Positions 20,553 to 31,326 are shown, counted from the stretch's first letter. The stretch: DNA of 64,000 bases from Yponomeuta sedellus (GCA_934045075.1 OW203732.1:4381501-4445500), one strand, 5' to 3'. The notes: generated by a model from the letters alone, not told the origin. Numbers and translations are program-made.

Positions 20553-20812
20553 TGTGACGGTGCAAACCTCTTCACACCATTTTTATTTCTTTTTCTATCT
20601 ATCATTTTCAAATATTTAAATGACGTCACACATTCATCGATTTCCCTTATTTTTCATCACTACAACTTTACCCTTTGACCAGATCTGACTTTTTTACCTG
20701 CTTCTCCGTTTATCCATTTTCATCCAGTTTTCTGTTTTACTAATCTACAAATAAAACCACACCTGAAGTCGTTCCAGTTCTTATTATTTATAAATGATAT
20801 ACATCGTTCCAC
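20553..20812 (+). repeat. LTR of a degenerate LTR retrotransposon
   Basis: Starts TGTGACGGTGCAAAC, has AAATAAAA near 20750 as a polyadenylation-like signal and ends ATCGTTCCAC just before a primer-binding site. About 260 bp, a usual LTR length. It shares start and layout with 13482 and 974. The internal coding region (gag-pol) is absent. Confidence 0.55.
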
Positions 20813-20871
20813 TGGCGCCCAACGTGGGGCGTTGTTGGGCTTCGTAATTATCGTTGGGCGCCAGTGGAACG
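20805..20871. repeat. Inverted duplication of the LTR/primer-site junction
   Basis: CGTTCCACTGGCGCCCAACG at 20805-20824 recurs as an exact inverse at 20852-20871, with 27 bp between. The element's 5' leader ends here and a B fragment follows. Confidence 0.8.
20813..20830 (+). promoter_or_regulatory. Primer-binding site for tRNA-Lys(CTT)
   Basis: TGGCGCCCAACGTGGGGC complements the last 18 nt, CCA included, of tRNA-Lys(CTT) as known from animals. It follows the LTR directly, as expected of a minus-strand priming site. The match to tRNA-Lys is recalled, not searched. Confidence 0.7.
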
Positions 20872-20919
20872 TTGTTCTTGAACGTTGATCGTTGGCCTAG
20901 CCTATAAATATCCCACTTC

Positions 20920-21015
20920 AGGGCACAGGCCGTCCCTAAGAAAGAGAGAGAGAGAGAGCGTATGGCCTTGACTTTAACACCTCAGACTCACAGGTTTCCT
21001 CACGATACTTAATTC
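20920..21015 (-). repeat. SINE family B, 3' fragment
   Basis: CCCACTTCAGGGCACAGGCC, a short (AG)n run, and CTCACAGGTTTCCTCACGAT. Confidence 0.5.
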
Positions 21016-21870
21016 TCATATCAATTTATTTGTTTCAGGTACTTTCATAAGGATTGCCAATAATCAGTTCACACATCTACCGGTAAGCGAATAAAGGAAA
21101 TCCATATCGAGCCATATCGCTCCAATCTCCTGCTGTAGAGGGAAAATCTAACAAACGCCCGTTATGTATCCATTTAGCACAGCATTGGAACAAAACGCGC
21201 CAAAGTATAACGCACTAACGCGTTTCCATTCCATCACACCACGATCAGATATGCCATTTTGGCTCGCTTGACAACAGAAGTGCGAATGCGGCGCGTTTGA
21301 TTTAGCACGCACAGCTTTAGCCAGCAGTAAATAATGGTGCCCAGAAATCTTGGCAGAAATTGGCAGTACCTTGTATGGAGCGGCGTCTTGCGTTGGACAA
21401 GCGCAGACATGCAACTTGACGAGCTTGAAAGCACTGACGATGACTGTCAGTCAGGTTCCGCTGTTCATTATCAATGCTTCGTGCTGTAGTCTTATCGCGT
21501 ATCATCTTTTTAGTCCTCAGCATTTTTAATTAAGACACGTTTAAAATTGTCCCCTGTCAGATTTTATTTAACTTTTAAGATCGCGGTCGTCGTTAATCAA
21601 CCCTCATCATTGATTGCGTGCACAAAGCTGATGTGTCCAGTCGTAAAGGACCAATTAAAAGCGAGAAATTTTAAAATTGCGTTCAGAGTCACCACGATGG
21701 TTGTCAAAATAAGAAAGAGAGTTGACAGATATGTCTGCCCCTAACAATGTCAACACGAAAAAGATTCAGTCTTACCGCGGCCGTGGTGTCTGCTATGGTC
21801 CCGAAATAAAAATATTTATTGTGAGCTTAGGCATGAGTTTCATTTAACAGCAACATTTGATATTTAAAAA
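21016..21870. other. No recognised feature
   Basis: Several overlapping frames at 21148-21523 on the minus strand disagree with each other and show no family motif. Confidence 0.4.
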
Positions 21871-21885
21871 AGATTCACTCAATTT

Positions 21886-22180
21886 AAAAAACCTATTTAG
21901 AGGCCAAAAATTTCACCCATGCCGGGATTCGAACCCGCGACCTCTGGCTATCCGTGCCAGCGCTCTATCCAACTGAGCTAATGGGCGACTCACCGGCATC
22001 AGTGAAATTTCGAACCTCGAAGCGTAATCTGGCTGAAGTGATGCAATCTACTTTAGCCAGATGTCGCTGCCTGTACGTAATACAGAGAATAGTGTAAAGA
22101 GGTTAGAATAGTGAGGAAATTTCACTGGTTTTTTTAAAATGGTGCTTAGAACGGGTTAGTGCATTAAAAATAAAAATAGT
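21886..22180 (+). mobile_element. Family T, palindromic copy
   Basis: 295 bp between exact 15-bp copies of AGATTCACTCAATTT (21871-21885, 22181-22195). The inverted head on the left turns at TCTGGCTGAAGT.. ACTTTAGCCAGA (about 22027-22060) into a sense body that ends in the tail GCATTAAAAATAAAAATAGT. The sense head is deleted. Confidence 0.85.
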
Positions 22181-22336
22181 AGATTCACTCAATTTCACCC
22201 AGGTGTACTCATATTCATCCATCAGAGTAGGTATTAAACAAGAGTAATTAATCATAATTATAATTACATTTTTAAATAAAAATCTTTTACTGCATGAGAT
22301 CACCTTAAAAGCATTATCTCACCTTAAGTGTCACAA

Positions 22337-22369
22337 CGACCCAAAGGTGTCATGGGCACCTTTGGGTCG
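22337..22369. other. Perfect hairpin, 13-bp GC-rich stem
   Basis: CGACCCAAAGGTG and CACCTTTGGGTCG around loop TCATGGG. A T-run follows only after about 60 bases, so it is not terminator-like. Confidence 0.7.
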
Positions 22370-23066
22370 GAAATGTCTCGGGGCGGTTTATTTGATTGAC
22401 ATTATTATTATTATTATTTTTTTATATAAATTTTGTATTATTTTTCTCGGACTTTGTGGACGAAATTTTTGTAAATGAATTTTTAATTATTGTCTATGTT
22501 ACTTTGTATCTTAGTAAATTACATTTACCAGTATTTCTTTTACAGTGACAATAAAGACTTAACAAATACTTGTCAAGTGCAGTGTCGCTGATGCAATCGC
22601 CAGTATGCGGGCAGCCTAACTATCCACAATTGCAAGACAAATGCTCGCGATAGTAAAATGATATCGCCTCAAGTGCGATTTAAGGCACAATAGCTCGTGA
22701 AATTTACGTGTGCCGTTTGGATTTATTCACAAACAGACAAGAAACATGGCCCGGCCGAGGCATCCATTACTCGACTGTGCACAATGAAGGCTCGCTTCGT
22801 TGGTCTGTCTCTAATGGAGTTAATAAGCGAGGTATTGGATTGGTCAGTAATTTAGCTTAATGGAGAGTGTAAATACTTGTAACAAGGATTTGCTAAGCGT
22901 CCACAGTAGACATTTACTTATGTTTCTTGGTTCTTCTCATTTTGATATTAAAATTACCTACCACTAATGTCTGTACTCTTAAGTTAAGAAATATCTGTGT
23001 AATTTCCATTTTGATGTACAATAAAGGTGTTCTCTGTCAATCTGTACATCTAAACTAATCAAAAGT
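22370..23066. other. No recognised feature
   Basis: An ATT-rich run near 22403-22425, otherwise nothing. Confidence 0.4.
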
Positions 23067-23262
23067 TGAATCGCTCGTAGCCCCAGCGGCCTGAGCGATC
23101 TTAAACGATCACGAAGGTTAAGCAACATAGGGCGCGTACCGTGCATGGATGGGTGACTGTCTATGTCTAACGCTAGTGGCATTTTTTCGAGCGGTTCCGT
23201 GCTTTGCAAGGCACGTTAAGCAGTTGGTGCCGGCTGCCGTCGATAGATGGCAGTCGTTATGT
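23067..23262 (+). repeat. 5S-SINE (F), 5' half only
   Basis: GGTTAAGCAACATAGGGCGC and GGATGGGTGACTGTC keep the 5S internal-promoter pattern, with a head variant (GAGCGATCTTAAACGATCAC) that is nearer to genuine 5S rRNA than in other copies. Ends GGCAGTCGTTATGTAACG. Confidence 0.65.
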
Positions 23263-24715
23263 AACGGTTACGTTAAAAACTATACTTAAAATAACAAAAA
23301 TATACCTAAAATAAAGAATAATGAAAAACTACACCTAAACCTACAACCTATTCTATTTTTAAAGACATTAAAAACTAAATAAAAAAAAAAAACATTAAAC
23401 AAACCGACGTACGGATTAACCGTACAAACAGATATTTTACAATACTAGTTAGCGGATTGAATCGGAACTACTCGGAAACGTTCGGTCACGGCACGAATGC
23501 CCCGCCGCAGATTCATCGCCACCGCTTGTTCTTTTCGAATCGATTACCTGAGCGGAGAATACAATCCAAAATTTTACTACCAAGTCATAATAATTGTACT
23601 CGAATTCGGATTTTTGTATTCAAAAACTGTAATCTAGAATTTTAGAATCTATTAAGTGTTACAAGTGTGTTTTCCCATAAGTGGTGAGTAATTATATTAT
23701 TTCCTATGTAATTTGCACGCTAGTCGCTGGGTATTTGTTCGTTTCTACCTTCGGAATTGTAATAAAAGAAATTGTAATTTTATTCTTAGCTTTTAGAGGC
23801 TAAACCTAGTTATTAGATAGTAGATAATAGCCTCAGTAATGCTGTAACGCTGTTTTAGCTGTACATACAAATCTACAGTATCTTTCCTTTAGTTCTATTG
23901 TAATCGCTTGGTACCTAGTTAGTACCTAAATTACCTAGACAAATTTTGCACGAACCTTCCACATCAGAGATCACTACTTAATGTACAATTGAGAGCGGCT
24001 TGCATGGCTGATCTTCAATCTCCAAGAATATTTCATCAAGGAATGCTGCAGGCAGTAACACCAATTCAGACATTCCAAGAAATGCCCAATTTGGAATTCC
24101 AGGGTTCCTACTACACGCTTCCTTGCTGCTTTGCTGCATGGCGTGCTGCGTGGCTGTGAGTTCCTGATCGGTGCCGCCTACGGCAATACACCCGCATCTA
24201 CCTAACGCATCGCCGTGTACTACCCGCAACTCTTCGCAAGCTAAGTGTGCTCTCATATCCGAACTAACTAGTGCAAAGTGGACTCGAATTTATTATTAGA
24301 GACTCTAGACCCTGAGATCCTACCTAGTACAGGAAATCTAGTAAACCTAGTGTAGTAAAGTTAAAAACCTTGTTTTAAAGAAATTAAATTGTATATAGAA
24401 TATGTATCATCTTTTCTTGAAGGTATCCTCAGTTAGCTAGATTACCTACCTACAGCGCCACCAAGTTATCTGTTCAGGTGGGCAAAATTGTAATTACGGC
24501 CTAGTCATCCGGCATATTGAAAAGAAACATTCCGCCGTCTGTCGATTTATAGATATATTTTATTTACATTTAAAGACGGGCCTTTGACTTTGAATTTTTA
24601 ATTTTTTCTAAGTTAATTTTTAAAATGCCACCCCGAAATTCTCCACTAGCGCCGCTCTCAACTGACCAGCTAAGATGGTGGCACTGTACCACAGTTCGCG
24701 ACTACCCAACGCGAC
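23263..24715. other. Unassigned stretch, partly CpG-rich
   Basis: 23455-23550 is CpG-rich (GGAAACGTTCGGTCACGGCA). A minus-strand frame of 92 codons (24256-23978) has balanced composition, e.g. ..EELRVVHGDALGRCGCI.., but no family is recognised. This is the longest stretch without a recognised repeat in the first half, so a host exon is possible but unsupported. Confidence 0.3.
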
Positions 24716-24895
24716 AGTTAAGCCAAGTTAGAGGCCTTAGGGCGGCTTGAAAACTTCTGACAGTAAGACCAGCTACTAGTCTTGCAAGCCTCCACCAATC
24801 CGGGCTTGGGCCCCGTTGTGGAGCATAGCCGATACCTTCCCCAGGGAAGAGACCCGTGCCCCACTGGTGGGGACAAATGGGTTGATAAGATAATT
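24716..24895 (+). repeat. 5S-SINE (F), 3' half
   Basis: GGCGGCTTGAAAACTTCTGA, CCTCCACCAATCCGGGC and GGTGGGGACAAATGGG, then a (GATAA)n tail. Confidence 0.6.
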
Positions 24896-25119
24896 TAAGA
24901 TAAGATAATTTATTTAAAAAAAACATTTTACAGTGACCTTATCACTAAGGCAGTGGTACCCTGTTCCCTAAAAAAGGCTAAAAACCTGTGGTTTTAGGAT
25001 AAGCAGTGCTCCTCCGAAACACGTTTTACATAATTAAGGTCAACAGACTTTTACAGTACTTGTAATTTACAGAAAAAATATATTAAGTTAAAACTAAGTA
25101 ATATGAGAAAAAAAGAAAG

Positions 25120-25236
25120 AGCATGTATGTTGGTGTGTGTGTGTGAGTGTATGTGTGTGTGAGGGTGTGTGTGTGTGTGAGGGTGTGTTTGCATACGTAT
25201 ATGTGTGTATGTGTGTGTGAATGTGTCCAGAAAGCC
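25120..25236. repeat. (TG)n-rich microsatellite
   Basis: TG repeats with GA and TA interruptions over about 110 bp. Confidence 0.8.
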
Positions 25237-25364
25237 TACAAGATGTCTATTTTGAGATATTTCTGTTTGTGATCTATTAGTTTTACGATGATGATGAATC
25301 AAAAGTTTAAAACAATACCAATAATGCCCACCTAGCTAGTGTATGTAGTTAGACTGGAGATTAC

Positions 25365-25607
25365 CGCCCTTAGCCTCATAGTTGGGCCATTGTACGCAGC
25401 AAGCGCTGGGGTATGTTAACACTTCAGATACTAGGGTTTTCTCACGATGTTTTCCTTCACAGTCAGCGGGTGGTATGATTACTATAAGTTTACAAATATA
25501 CATAACTTAGAAAACAAACTCATTTGTGCATGCCGAGATTCAAACCCCCATCCACCCGATCGAGAAACCAGTATTCTACCGCACCGCTACCACCGCTCTA
25601 TTTAGCC
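25365..25607 (-). mobile_element. SINE family B (variant), with head
   Basis: CCTCATAGTTGGGCCATTG, CTCACGATGTTTTCCTTCAC, a worn B-box complement (GAGATTCAAACCCCC) and the head edge CACCGCTACCACCGCTC. Confidence 0.6.
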
Positions 25608-25620
25608 AGTGTATCGGTCA

Positions 25621-25690
25621 AAGATAGAAAGATAGAGAACCATTTATTGCACAACTGTGTGAAAAGAATTACAATTATGATTGTTAGATC
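25621..25690 (-). repeat. LINE-tail-like repeat, family Z
   Basis: GATAGAGAACCATTTATTGC and ACAACTGTGTGAAAAG. Confidence 0.35.
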
Positions 25691-25705
25691 ATACTTATTA
25701 TAGAT

Positions 25706-25892
25706 TGTCATATATTAAACGGATGGAATTGCGATTATTTATTAAGTAAAACGTAATTAACTTATTTCCCGACGTTTCGGCGGTCTACCCGAGACCACGG
25801 CAACTGTAACGCTGCCGAAACGTCGGGAAATAGGGTAATTACGTTTTACCTAATAAATAATCGCGACTAGACCCGTTTAATATATAACTATG
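25706..25892. mobile_element. Foldback MITE (P3), short centre
   Basis: CATATATTAAACGGATG.. and ..CCCGTTTAATATATAAC arms with TATTTCCCGACGTTTCGGC. The centre GGTCTACCCGAGACC is much shorter than in P2. The right flank ATAAGTATCGCGAATCA is the inverse of the left flank of P2 and P4, so the element probably extends further than the arms. Confidence 0.65.
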
Positions 25893-26141
25893 TATAAGTA
25901 TCGCGAATCATTAAGACATACTTTTTATATTAAGATTTGCAACGCAATTAACTTACTATGATTAAGCTCTGCGAATCGGAGCGAAACCTAACTGGGTAGT
26001 TCAATGGCACAAGTCACGCGTTTTGTGTCAAAATTTGACAATAATGTATCGAAAAGTCGCGAGTTTTGAAACATGAACCACGCTAGTATCGTCATTGTAC
26101 TACCTGGGTAGTACGTACGCGCTTACAAAAGTTTTGGTATC

Positions 26142-26348
26142 TACCCTTGTATGTCCCCACTGCTGGGGCACGGGCCTCTTCCTGCACGCAGGAAGGTTAG
26201 GCCATACTCCGCCACGGGGGCCAAGTCCGGGTTGGTGGAGGATTGTAAGCAGTGGCACGCCTTACGGTCAGAAGTTATCAAGCCGCCCATAAGGCCTCTG
26301 ACATGGCTTAACGACTGCCATTACATGGCAACCGGCACCAACGGCTTA
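26142..26348 (-). repeat. 5S-SINE (F), 3' two thirds
   Basis: Reverse-oriented: CTTGTATGTCCCCACTGCTG to GGCACCAACGGCTTAACG. The 5S-like head is missing. Confidence 0.65.
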
Positions 26349-27033
26349 ACGTTCAAAAGTTTTAGTTCAAAAAAATAATACTTAATAACATATTATAATG
26401 AAACATCAACCACAGGTGAAAAATAACATGAAAAGCTTACGTAAATACAGATTCACAGCTACAAGGCAAAGTAACACTTTACTCACGTATTTAAAGTCCA
26501 TAAACTGTAATTAAAAACCAATAATTAAGGCAAAGTAGTCCACGTAGACCAACAGGTTTTGCGTTATCGTTTTTCTAAAAGCAATCTCATCCACACTTTA
26601 TTGTTTTTATTTTCCCACTACTCCGCCAATCATACCTTTTTACAGCCATCACTAATTTACCCCCTACAGCTCGGTTGCTTACCAACTGAGCGATGGCTGC
26701 AACTTGACAGACGCGCGTATTAACGATCGCTAAATGCTAATGTGACAAGCTCTCGTTAAATTTCTACTAGTTACCGGAATGAAGTGATTTCCAATTGTCC
26801 ACTCTGTCTGCTTTGAATGATTCATTGTGATGGATAAATGCTGTTTCAGTTAGTAGAAATTGTTGGACGATTGGACATAACGGTAAAAGGAAAGATTTTA
26901 CTAGTGACTTTTTAAACCGCATTTGCGGAGTCTTTTTATAAATGTTACTAGAAAATTCTTTGTTCGGTGAAATAAAAATATTTTTATGGTACACCTGAAC
27001 AAATGATTTAAAACTTAGCGTGATGATTTCTTA
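26349..27033. other. No recognised feature; tRNA A-box-like trace
   Basis: Only a tRNA-like scrap at 26668-26700 (on the minus strand CGCTCAGTTGGTAAGCAACC) without a B box. The minus-strand frame 26767-26994 shows no domain. Confidence 0.35.
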
Positions 27034-27049
27034 AAAGAAGTGAGATACT

Positions 27050-27172
27050 CTATTTTTATTTTTAATGCACTAACCCGTGCTAAGGAACAAATTTAAAAAC
27101 CTATTTAGAGGCTAAAAATTTTCACCCATGCCGGGATGGGTGAAATTTTTAGCCTCTAAATAGGTTTTTAAA
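27050..27172 (-). mobile_element. Family T, shortest palindromic type
   Basis: 123 bp between exact 16-bp copies of AAAGAAGTGAGATACT (27034-27049, 27173-27188). The tail is on the left and the arms meet at CACCCATGCCGGGATGGGTG, so nearly all of the head is missing. Confidence 0.85.
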
Positions 27173-27274
27173 AAAGAAGTGAGATACTGTTTACACTATC
27201 TAAAAATCTATACCGATTTTTATGTTTTATATGTAAGTCTGAGAATAGATTTTAGACTAATGATAATGGCAAAA

Positions 27275-27303
27275 CATCAACATCGTTTTCCCGGTCAGCT
27301 AGT
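27275..27303 (+). repeat. Helitron 3'-end-like fragment
   Basis: GGCAAAACATCAACATCG, then TTTTCCCGGTCAGCTAGT. It resembles the common lepidopteran Helitron terminus (GGCAAA..CGTTTGCC hairpin, then CGGGTCAGCTAG). No start of this element is seen. Confidence 0.45.
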
Positions 27304-27350
27304 AATCATTATCATTACACTAATATTGTAAAGGAGAAAGAAATTTCGAA

Positions 27351-27522
27351 ATTTCACTGATGCCGGTGAGTCGCCCATTAGCTCAGTTGGAAAGAGCGCT
27401 GGCACGGATAGCCAGAGGTCACGGGTTCGAATTCCGGCATGGGTGGGATTTTTAGCCTCTAAATAGGTTTTTAAAATTGTCCTTTGCACGGATTAGTGCA
27501 TTAAAAATAAAAATAGCATAAG
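27351..27522 (+). mobile_element. Family T, sense-only copy
   Basis: From TTTCGAAATTTCACTGATGC through A box TTAGCTCAGTTGG and a B box with one change (GGTTCGAATTC) to the tail AAAAATAAAAATAG. There is no inverted arm and no clear TSD. Confidence 0.7.
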
Positions 27523-27917
27523 TAAAGAAATAATAAAGAAAACACAAATAAAGTAGATTTACTATAATACTAGTCACTACCGCAAATTCTAAAGAGTCTT
27601 ATTTGTAGATTCAAGTCAAAGACGTCGTAGCTAAGTCTTTACACTAAACCTGAGATCGAGATTACATTAACAAATCACAAAGTAACTAAATGACCAGTTT
27701 AAAAGCTAGCTCCAGCCACTTCTCTTTATAGCTTTATTATCATAGCAAGGCGGTATAAACAGTCTTTAAACTATATTCTTTACGGTATCTCATATGCAAA
27801 TATGCATCTCGAATGTTTCAACTCCCGTGTCTTGAGTATAAAATTGGCGTCGTTTGTATATGTATAAGGCACCAGTTTTTAACTAAAGAGTCCGTTTAAT
27901 ACCGTAATGAAAATAAT
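27523..27917. other. No recognised feature
   Basis: Nothing recognised. Confidence 0.4.
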
Positions 27918-28126
27918 AAGAGCGGTGGTAGCTTAAAGGCAGAATGCCGGCTTCTCAATCAGGAGGTAGTGGGTTCGAATCCCGGCATGTACCATGTACG
28001 GCTTTGTATTCTAAGTTATACAGGTTTATGAAGTTATAGTAGTAATACCACACGTTAACGAGGAACGAAAACATCGCAAGGAAATTCTAGTGTTTGAAGT
28101 GTTAACATACCTCAGCGTTTGCTACG
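27918..28126 (+). mobile_element. tRNA-headed SINE family B, best head
   Basis: AGAGCGGTGGTAGCTTAAAG head, B box GGTTCGAATCC and CCGGCATGTACCATGTACGG, then the body TTATGAAGTTATAGTAGTAA and GCAAGGAAATTCTAGTGTTT. This copy sets the sense direction for the family. Confidence 0.65.
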
Positions 28127-28144
28127 TATAATAAAATTAGATTA

Positions 28145-28582
28145 TTATACTATTTTTATTTTTAATGCACTAACCCGTGCTAAGGACAATTTTAAAAACC
28201 TATTTAGAGGCAAAAAATTCCACCCAGGCCGGGATCCGAACCCGCGACCTCTCCGTGCCAGCGCTCTTCCAATTGAGCTAATGGGCGACTCACCGGCATC
28301 AGTGAAATTTCGAACCTCTACACTACACTATTCTCTGTATTAACTACTATACTATTCTGTACTATTCTCTAAATAGGTTTTTAAAATTGTCCTTAGCACG
28401 GGTTAGTGCATTAAAAATAAAAATAGTATAATCATGTGGGTACAGTGTTTAAAATTTCGAAATTTCACTGATGCCGGTGAGTCACCCATTAGCTCAATTG
28501 GAAGAGCGCTGGCACGGATAGCCAGAGGTCGCGGGTTCGAATCCCGGCATGGGTGGAATTTTTAGCCTCTAAATAGGTTTTT
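28145..28582 (-). mobile_element. Family T, compound palindrome
   Basis: 438 bp between AAATTAGATTA copies (28134-28144, 28583-28593). The order is inverted tail, inverted head, part of the body, a sense tail (AAAAATAAAAATAGTATAATC), then a second head in sense direction to the common edge. Both outer and inner inverted segments lie within one TSD pair, so it inserted as a unit. Confidence 0.75.
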
Positions 28583-28652
28583 AAATTAGATTAGATTAGA
28601 ACTCTTTATTGTACACACCAGAAAAGCAAATACATAAAAAGGCTTACATATC
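28583..28652 (-). repeat. LINE-tail-like repeat, family Z
   Basis: A TTAGA repeat, then ACTCTTTATTGTACACACC. Confidence 0.45.
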
Positions 28653-28717
28653 TAAGTATTGCCGTATACAATTGTACGTAGCAAGTGCTAGAGTATGTTT
28701 ATGTTAGGTCTATGTAT

Positions 28718-28840
28718 GAAATGAAAAGGTTTTATTCAAAGTAGCGCAGATACTGCTGTTTAATGAACGTTACAAGTCAAACTAGGTGTCCATTTCAAAA
28801 TCTAGATCATTTTGGAGAAAAAATGGACAAAAAAACTCCA
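28718..28840 (-). repeat. Repeat family Y
   Basis: GAAAAGGTTTTATTCAAAGT, AACTAGGTGTCCATTTCAAA and ATCTAGATCATTTTGGAG are shared with 54409-54528. A LINE 3' end is likely (TTTTATTC near the edge), but the parent is unseen. Confidence 0.5.
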
Positions 28841-28995
28841 AAGTTAAAAGTCCAAAGCAACTCTAAAGCTATGAGTTATGACCCTAGATTTCCGCACTTA
28901 GCTTCATAGTTGGCGGAAATCTCAAGTCAAACTAGCTAACTCATTAATCTGATGAAAATATCGCCGCTCGATATATTAATAATTATTATGATATT

Positions 28996-29101
28996 TTCGG
29001 GATTCGAATCCCGGCATGGGTGAAATTTTTAGCCTCTAAATAGGTTTTTAAATTTGTTCCTTAGCACGGGTTAGTGCATTAAAAATAAAAATAGTATAAT
29101 C
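28996..29101 (+). mobile_element. Family T, 5'-short copy
   Basis: 106 bp between ATTATGATATT copies (28985-28995, 29102-29112). Starts CGGGATTCGAATCCCG, itself a palindrome over the B box, then runs to the tail. The inverted part is only a few bases. Confidence 0.75.
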
Positions 29102-29112
29102 ATTATGATATT

Positions 29113-29665
29113 GTTAAGCATCGTATGGTGCCCTTCTTTTCAATTTTAATAAAAATATATTTCTTTTTAGAATTCCGTGTTTATTCGATCTTAATATTTT
29201 CACCAGACAATTTATAAAACAAACTAAATTTAAAACTGACATAAGTAAAAAAGTTAATATGTACAAAAAGTCAAAACAAACAATAAAAAGGTCTGTCGCC
29301 AACAGTTATATATAATATACTGGATAGTTGTTGATACGCTAGATAGAGGTATGACTTCTACACGACGTTGAAATGACGTTCGTAACATAACAGCAATGGG
29401 GATGTGTTGACAAAAAGTTCACAAATCCCCATCAATGCGGATTTTCAATGGAGATTAGTGGAACAACCCATTATGATGATAAGCTCTGCGACTAAGAGCG
29501 AAATCTGGTCTGACTCTTTTGACATAAAAAACGTAAAAGCGATCCCGGAATTAAGTTAATAAGAGAAGAGTGCTGGTAAGAAAATGTCCAAGTCCTATAA
29601 ATATAATTTATGTACCAGACAATAAGTTAAAAATACTGTATTTTGTGCACTTTATTCATTTATGA
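29113..29665. other. No recognised feature
   Basis: AT-rich. The minus-strand frame 29114-29302 has no domain. Confidence 0.4.
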
Positions 29666-30040
29666 AGCGCTCGTGGCCTAGGCGAACCGAGTGATTGGAA
29701 TCAATCACTTGGTTAAGCAACAACAGGCGCGGTCAGGTACGGGATGGGTGAGCGTCCCGTGACTACCGCTAGTGGCATTTTTCCGAGCGCTTCCGTGCTT
29801 CGCAAGGCACGTTAAGCCGTTGGTACCGGCTGTCATATAATGGCAGTCGTTAAGCCATGTCAGAGGCCTTATGGGCGGCTTGATAACTTCTGACAGTAAG
29901 GCCCGCCACTGTCTTACAATCCTCCACCAACCCGGACTTGGCCCCCGTGGTGGAGTATGGCCTAACCTTCCTGCGATGCAGGAAGAGACCCGTGCCCCAG
30001 CAGTGGGGACATACAAGGGTTGATAACGTAACGTAACGTA
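29666..30040 (+). mobile_element. 5S-SINE (F), full-length reference copy
   Basis: About 360 bp. The 5' part GAGTTAAGC-like, CAACAACAGGCGCGGTCAGG and GGATGGGTGAGCGTCC match the A box, intermediate element and C box of insect 5S rRNA, i.e. its internal Pol III promoter. The unrelated 3' part (from TAGTGGCATTTTTCCGAGCG) ends GGGTTGATAACG and then a (TAACG)n tail. It is a SINE of the 5S class. The minus-strand frame crossing it is not a gene. 5S similarity is from memory of the insect 5S sequence. Confidence 0.75.
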
Positions 30041-30109
30041 CCTGTTCATTTATAAAAAGTAACGGAACCGGCGTTCCGGGTACTTTGTATAAATGAATGA
30101 AGTAAACAA

Positions 30110-30250
30110 ATTACAGTACCGTGCATGCAACGACTTATGAACGTTGATGACGCGAAGATGATCTGTCAGGATCGTGGCAAGTGACAGTCCCTGGTCTCTG
30201 CCTACCCCTCTGGGATACAGGCGTGAGGTTATCTATGTATGTATGTATTC
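30110..30250 (+). repeat. LINE 3' end, family C, with (TATG)n tail
   Basis: GTGCATGCAACGACTTATGA, GATCTGTCAGGATCGTGG and CTCTGGGATACAGGCGTGAG, followed by TATGTATGTATG. The only copy in this direction. Confidence 0.6.
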
Positions 30251-30354
30251 ATTTAGCAAATATTAAAAAACAGCAACATATTGTTTATACTTTTTAAAGT
30301 CATTTAAGATTGCTTAATTTGGCTATTTCTGACAGTTATTTAGGACCTTTCAAT

Positions 30355-30452
30355 TATTATTATTATTATTAATACTTTATTGCACCATAAAATTGTACAA
30401 TGCGGCGAACTTAATGCCATAAGCATTTTCTACCAGTCAACCGCAGGAGGTA
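30355..30452 (-). repeat. LINE-tail-like fragment
   Basis: (TAT)n, then ATACTTTATTGCACCATAAA and CATTTTCTACCAGTCAACC. Related to 18556. Confidence 0.45.
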
Positions 30453-30543
30453 GAACGAAAACTTGGCAGCCGTGCAAAAAAAAAAAAAAGGAAAAAGACA
30501 ACCTTCCACATTATTATATACTTACACATATAATACACTAAAC

Positions 30544-30544
<1 letters not shown>

Positions 30545-30631
<87 letters not shown>
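30545..30631. repeat. (TA)n microsatellite
   Basis: Uninterrupted TA for about 86 bp. Long Tyr-Ile frames over it are artefacts. Confidence 0.95.
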
Positions 30632-30633
<2 letters not shown>

Positions 30634-30805
30634 ACATCACTATAAAATACATATGATATGTACACACTGTAAGAGACAAGGAATACCATATAAATTACCA
30701 TGCATATGAAATCTAAATATAATGAATAGGGAGGACATACATCGGAAATTCGGCTTATCATTTAATCACCAAGATCGCATCTCTGCTTTTGTTGTCTTTG
30801 TCATT

Positions 30806-31000
30806 TTACATTGGCCTTTGCATCTACGTAATGAGATAAATCATCTTCATACGGTGTCCAGTGGCATCTTCACTTACACTAAATGGGTGAAGGGACCACT
30901 CGGATGTTTTAGTACGTGGGACATGGTTTTAGATGATTTAGGCTTGCACAGCACCTATACCATTACAGACAGATTAGTCGGCCTAGCCCACATGAAAGAC
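30806..31000 (+). repeat. Repeat family R
   Basis: TTGGCCTTTGCATCTACGTA, AATGGGTGAAGGGACCACTC and GGCCTAGCCCACATGAAAGA. The inverse order of the same blocks occurs at 33745-33945. The 93-codon frame across it has no domain and is not shared by the other copy. Confidence 0.55.
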
Positions 31001-31014
31001 TAGCCAACACGTGC

Positions 31015-31079
31015 GGAGCCAACCAAGCCGCGGGTTTCCTCACGATGTTTTCCTTCACATTCACGTACCACAAACATGA
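31015..31079 (-). repeat. SINE family B fragment
   Basis: GCGGAGCCAACCAAGCCGCG and GGTTTCCTCACGATGTTTTC also follow R at 33583. Confidence 0.45.
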
Positions 31080-31326
31080 CGTCAGCGTCACCCATATAAT
31101 AGAAACCGAAGTCTCCTCCGAGGAATCGACGCATACCAAATGCGATCCTCCTTTTGCTAGCGCTATACCTATTCAGACGTTGCAGAATGGAGTTCTGGTT
31201 AAAATAAGGGCGTGAACCGAACAAACGAGCTCTAATCTGTATAGTGCTATAATTTACTAAGCTAACCGTAAATGGCTCTATTGGAACTTCAAGCTTGGAT
31301 TCAGGTTACATTGTTACTTGACTGAG
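31080..31326. other. No recognised feature
   Basis: Nothing recognised. The minus-strand frame 31000-31224 is partly SINE sequence. Confidence 0.35.

Noticed and set aside
23067..23180. 5S rRNA gene
   Set aside because: Only the internal promoter region is similar; the 5' and 3' stem sequences are missing and the copy continues into the SINE body.
29705..30049. 114-codon frame, with a similar one at 42603-42968
   Set aside because: Similar proteins at two loci reflect the shared 5S-SINE, not a gene family.
30437..30761. Tyr-Ile repeat open frames on both strands
   Set aside because: They are translations of a (TA)n microsatellite.
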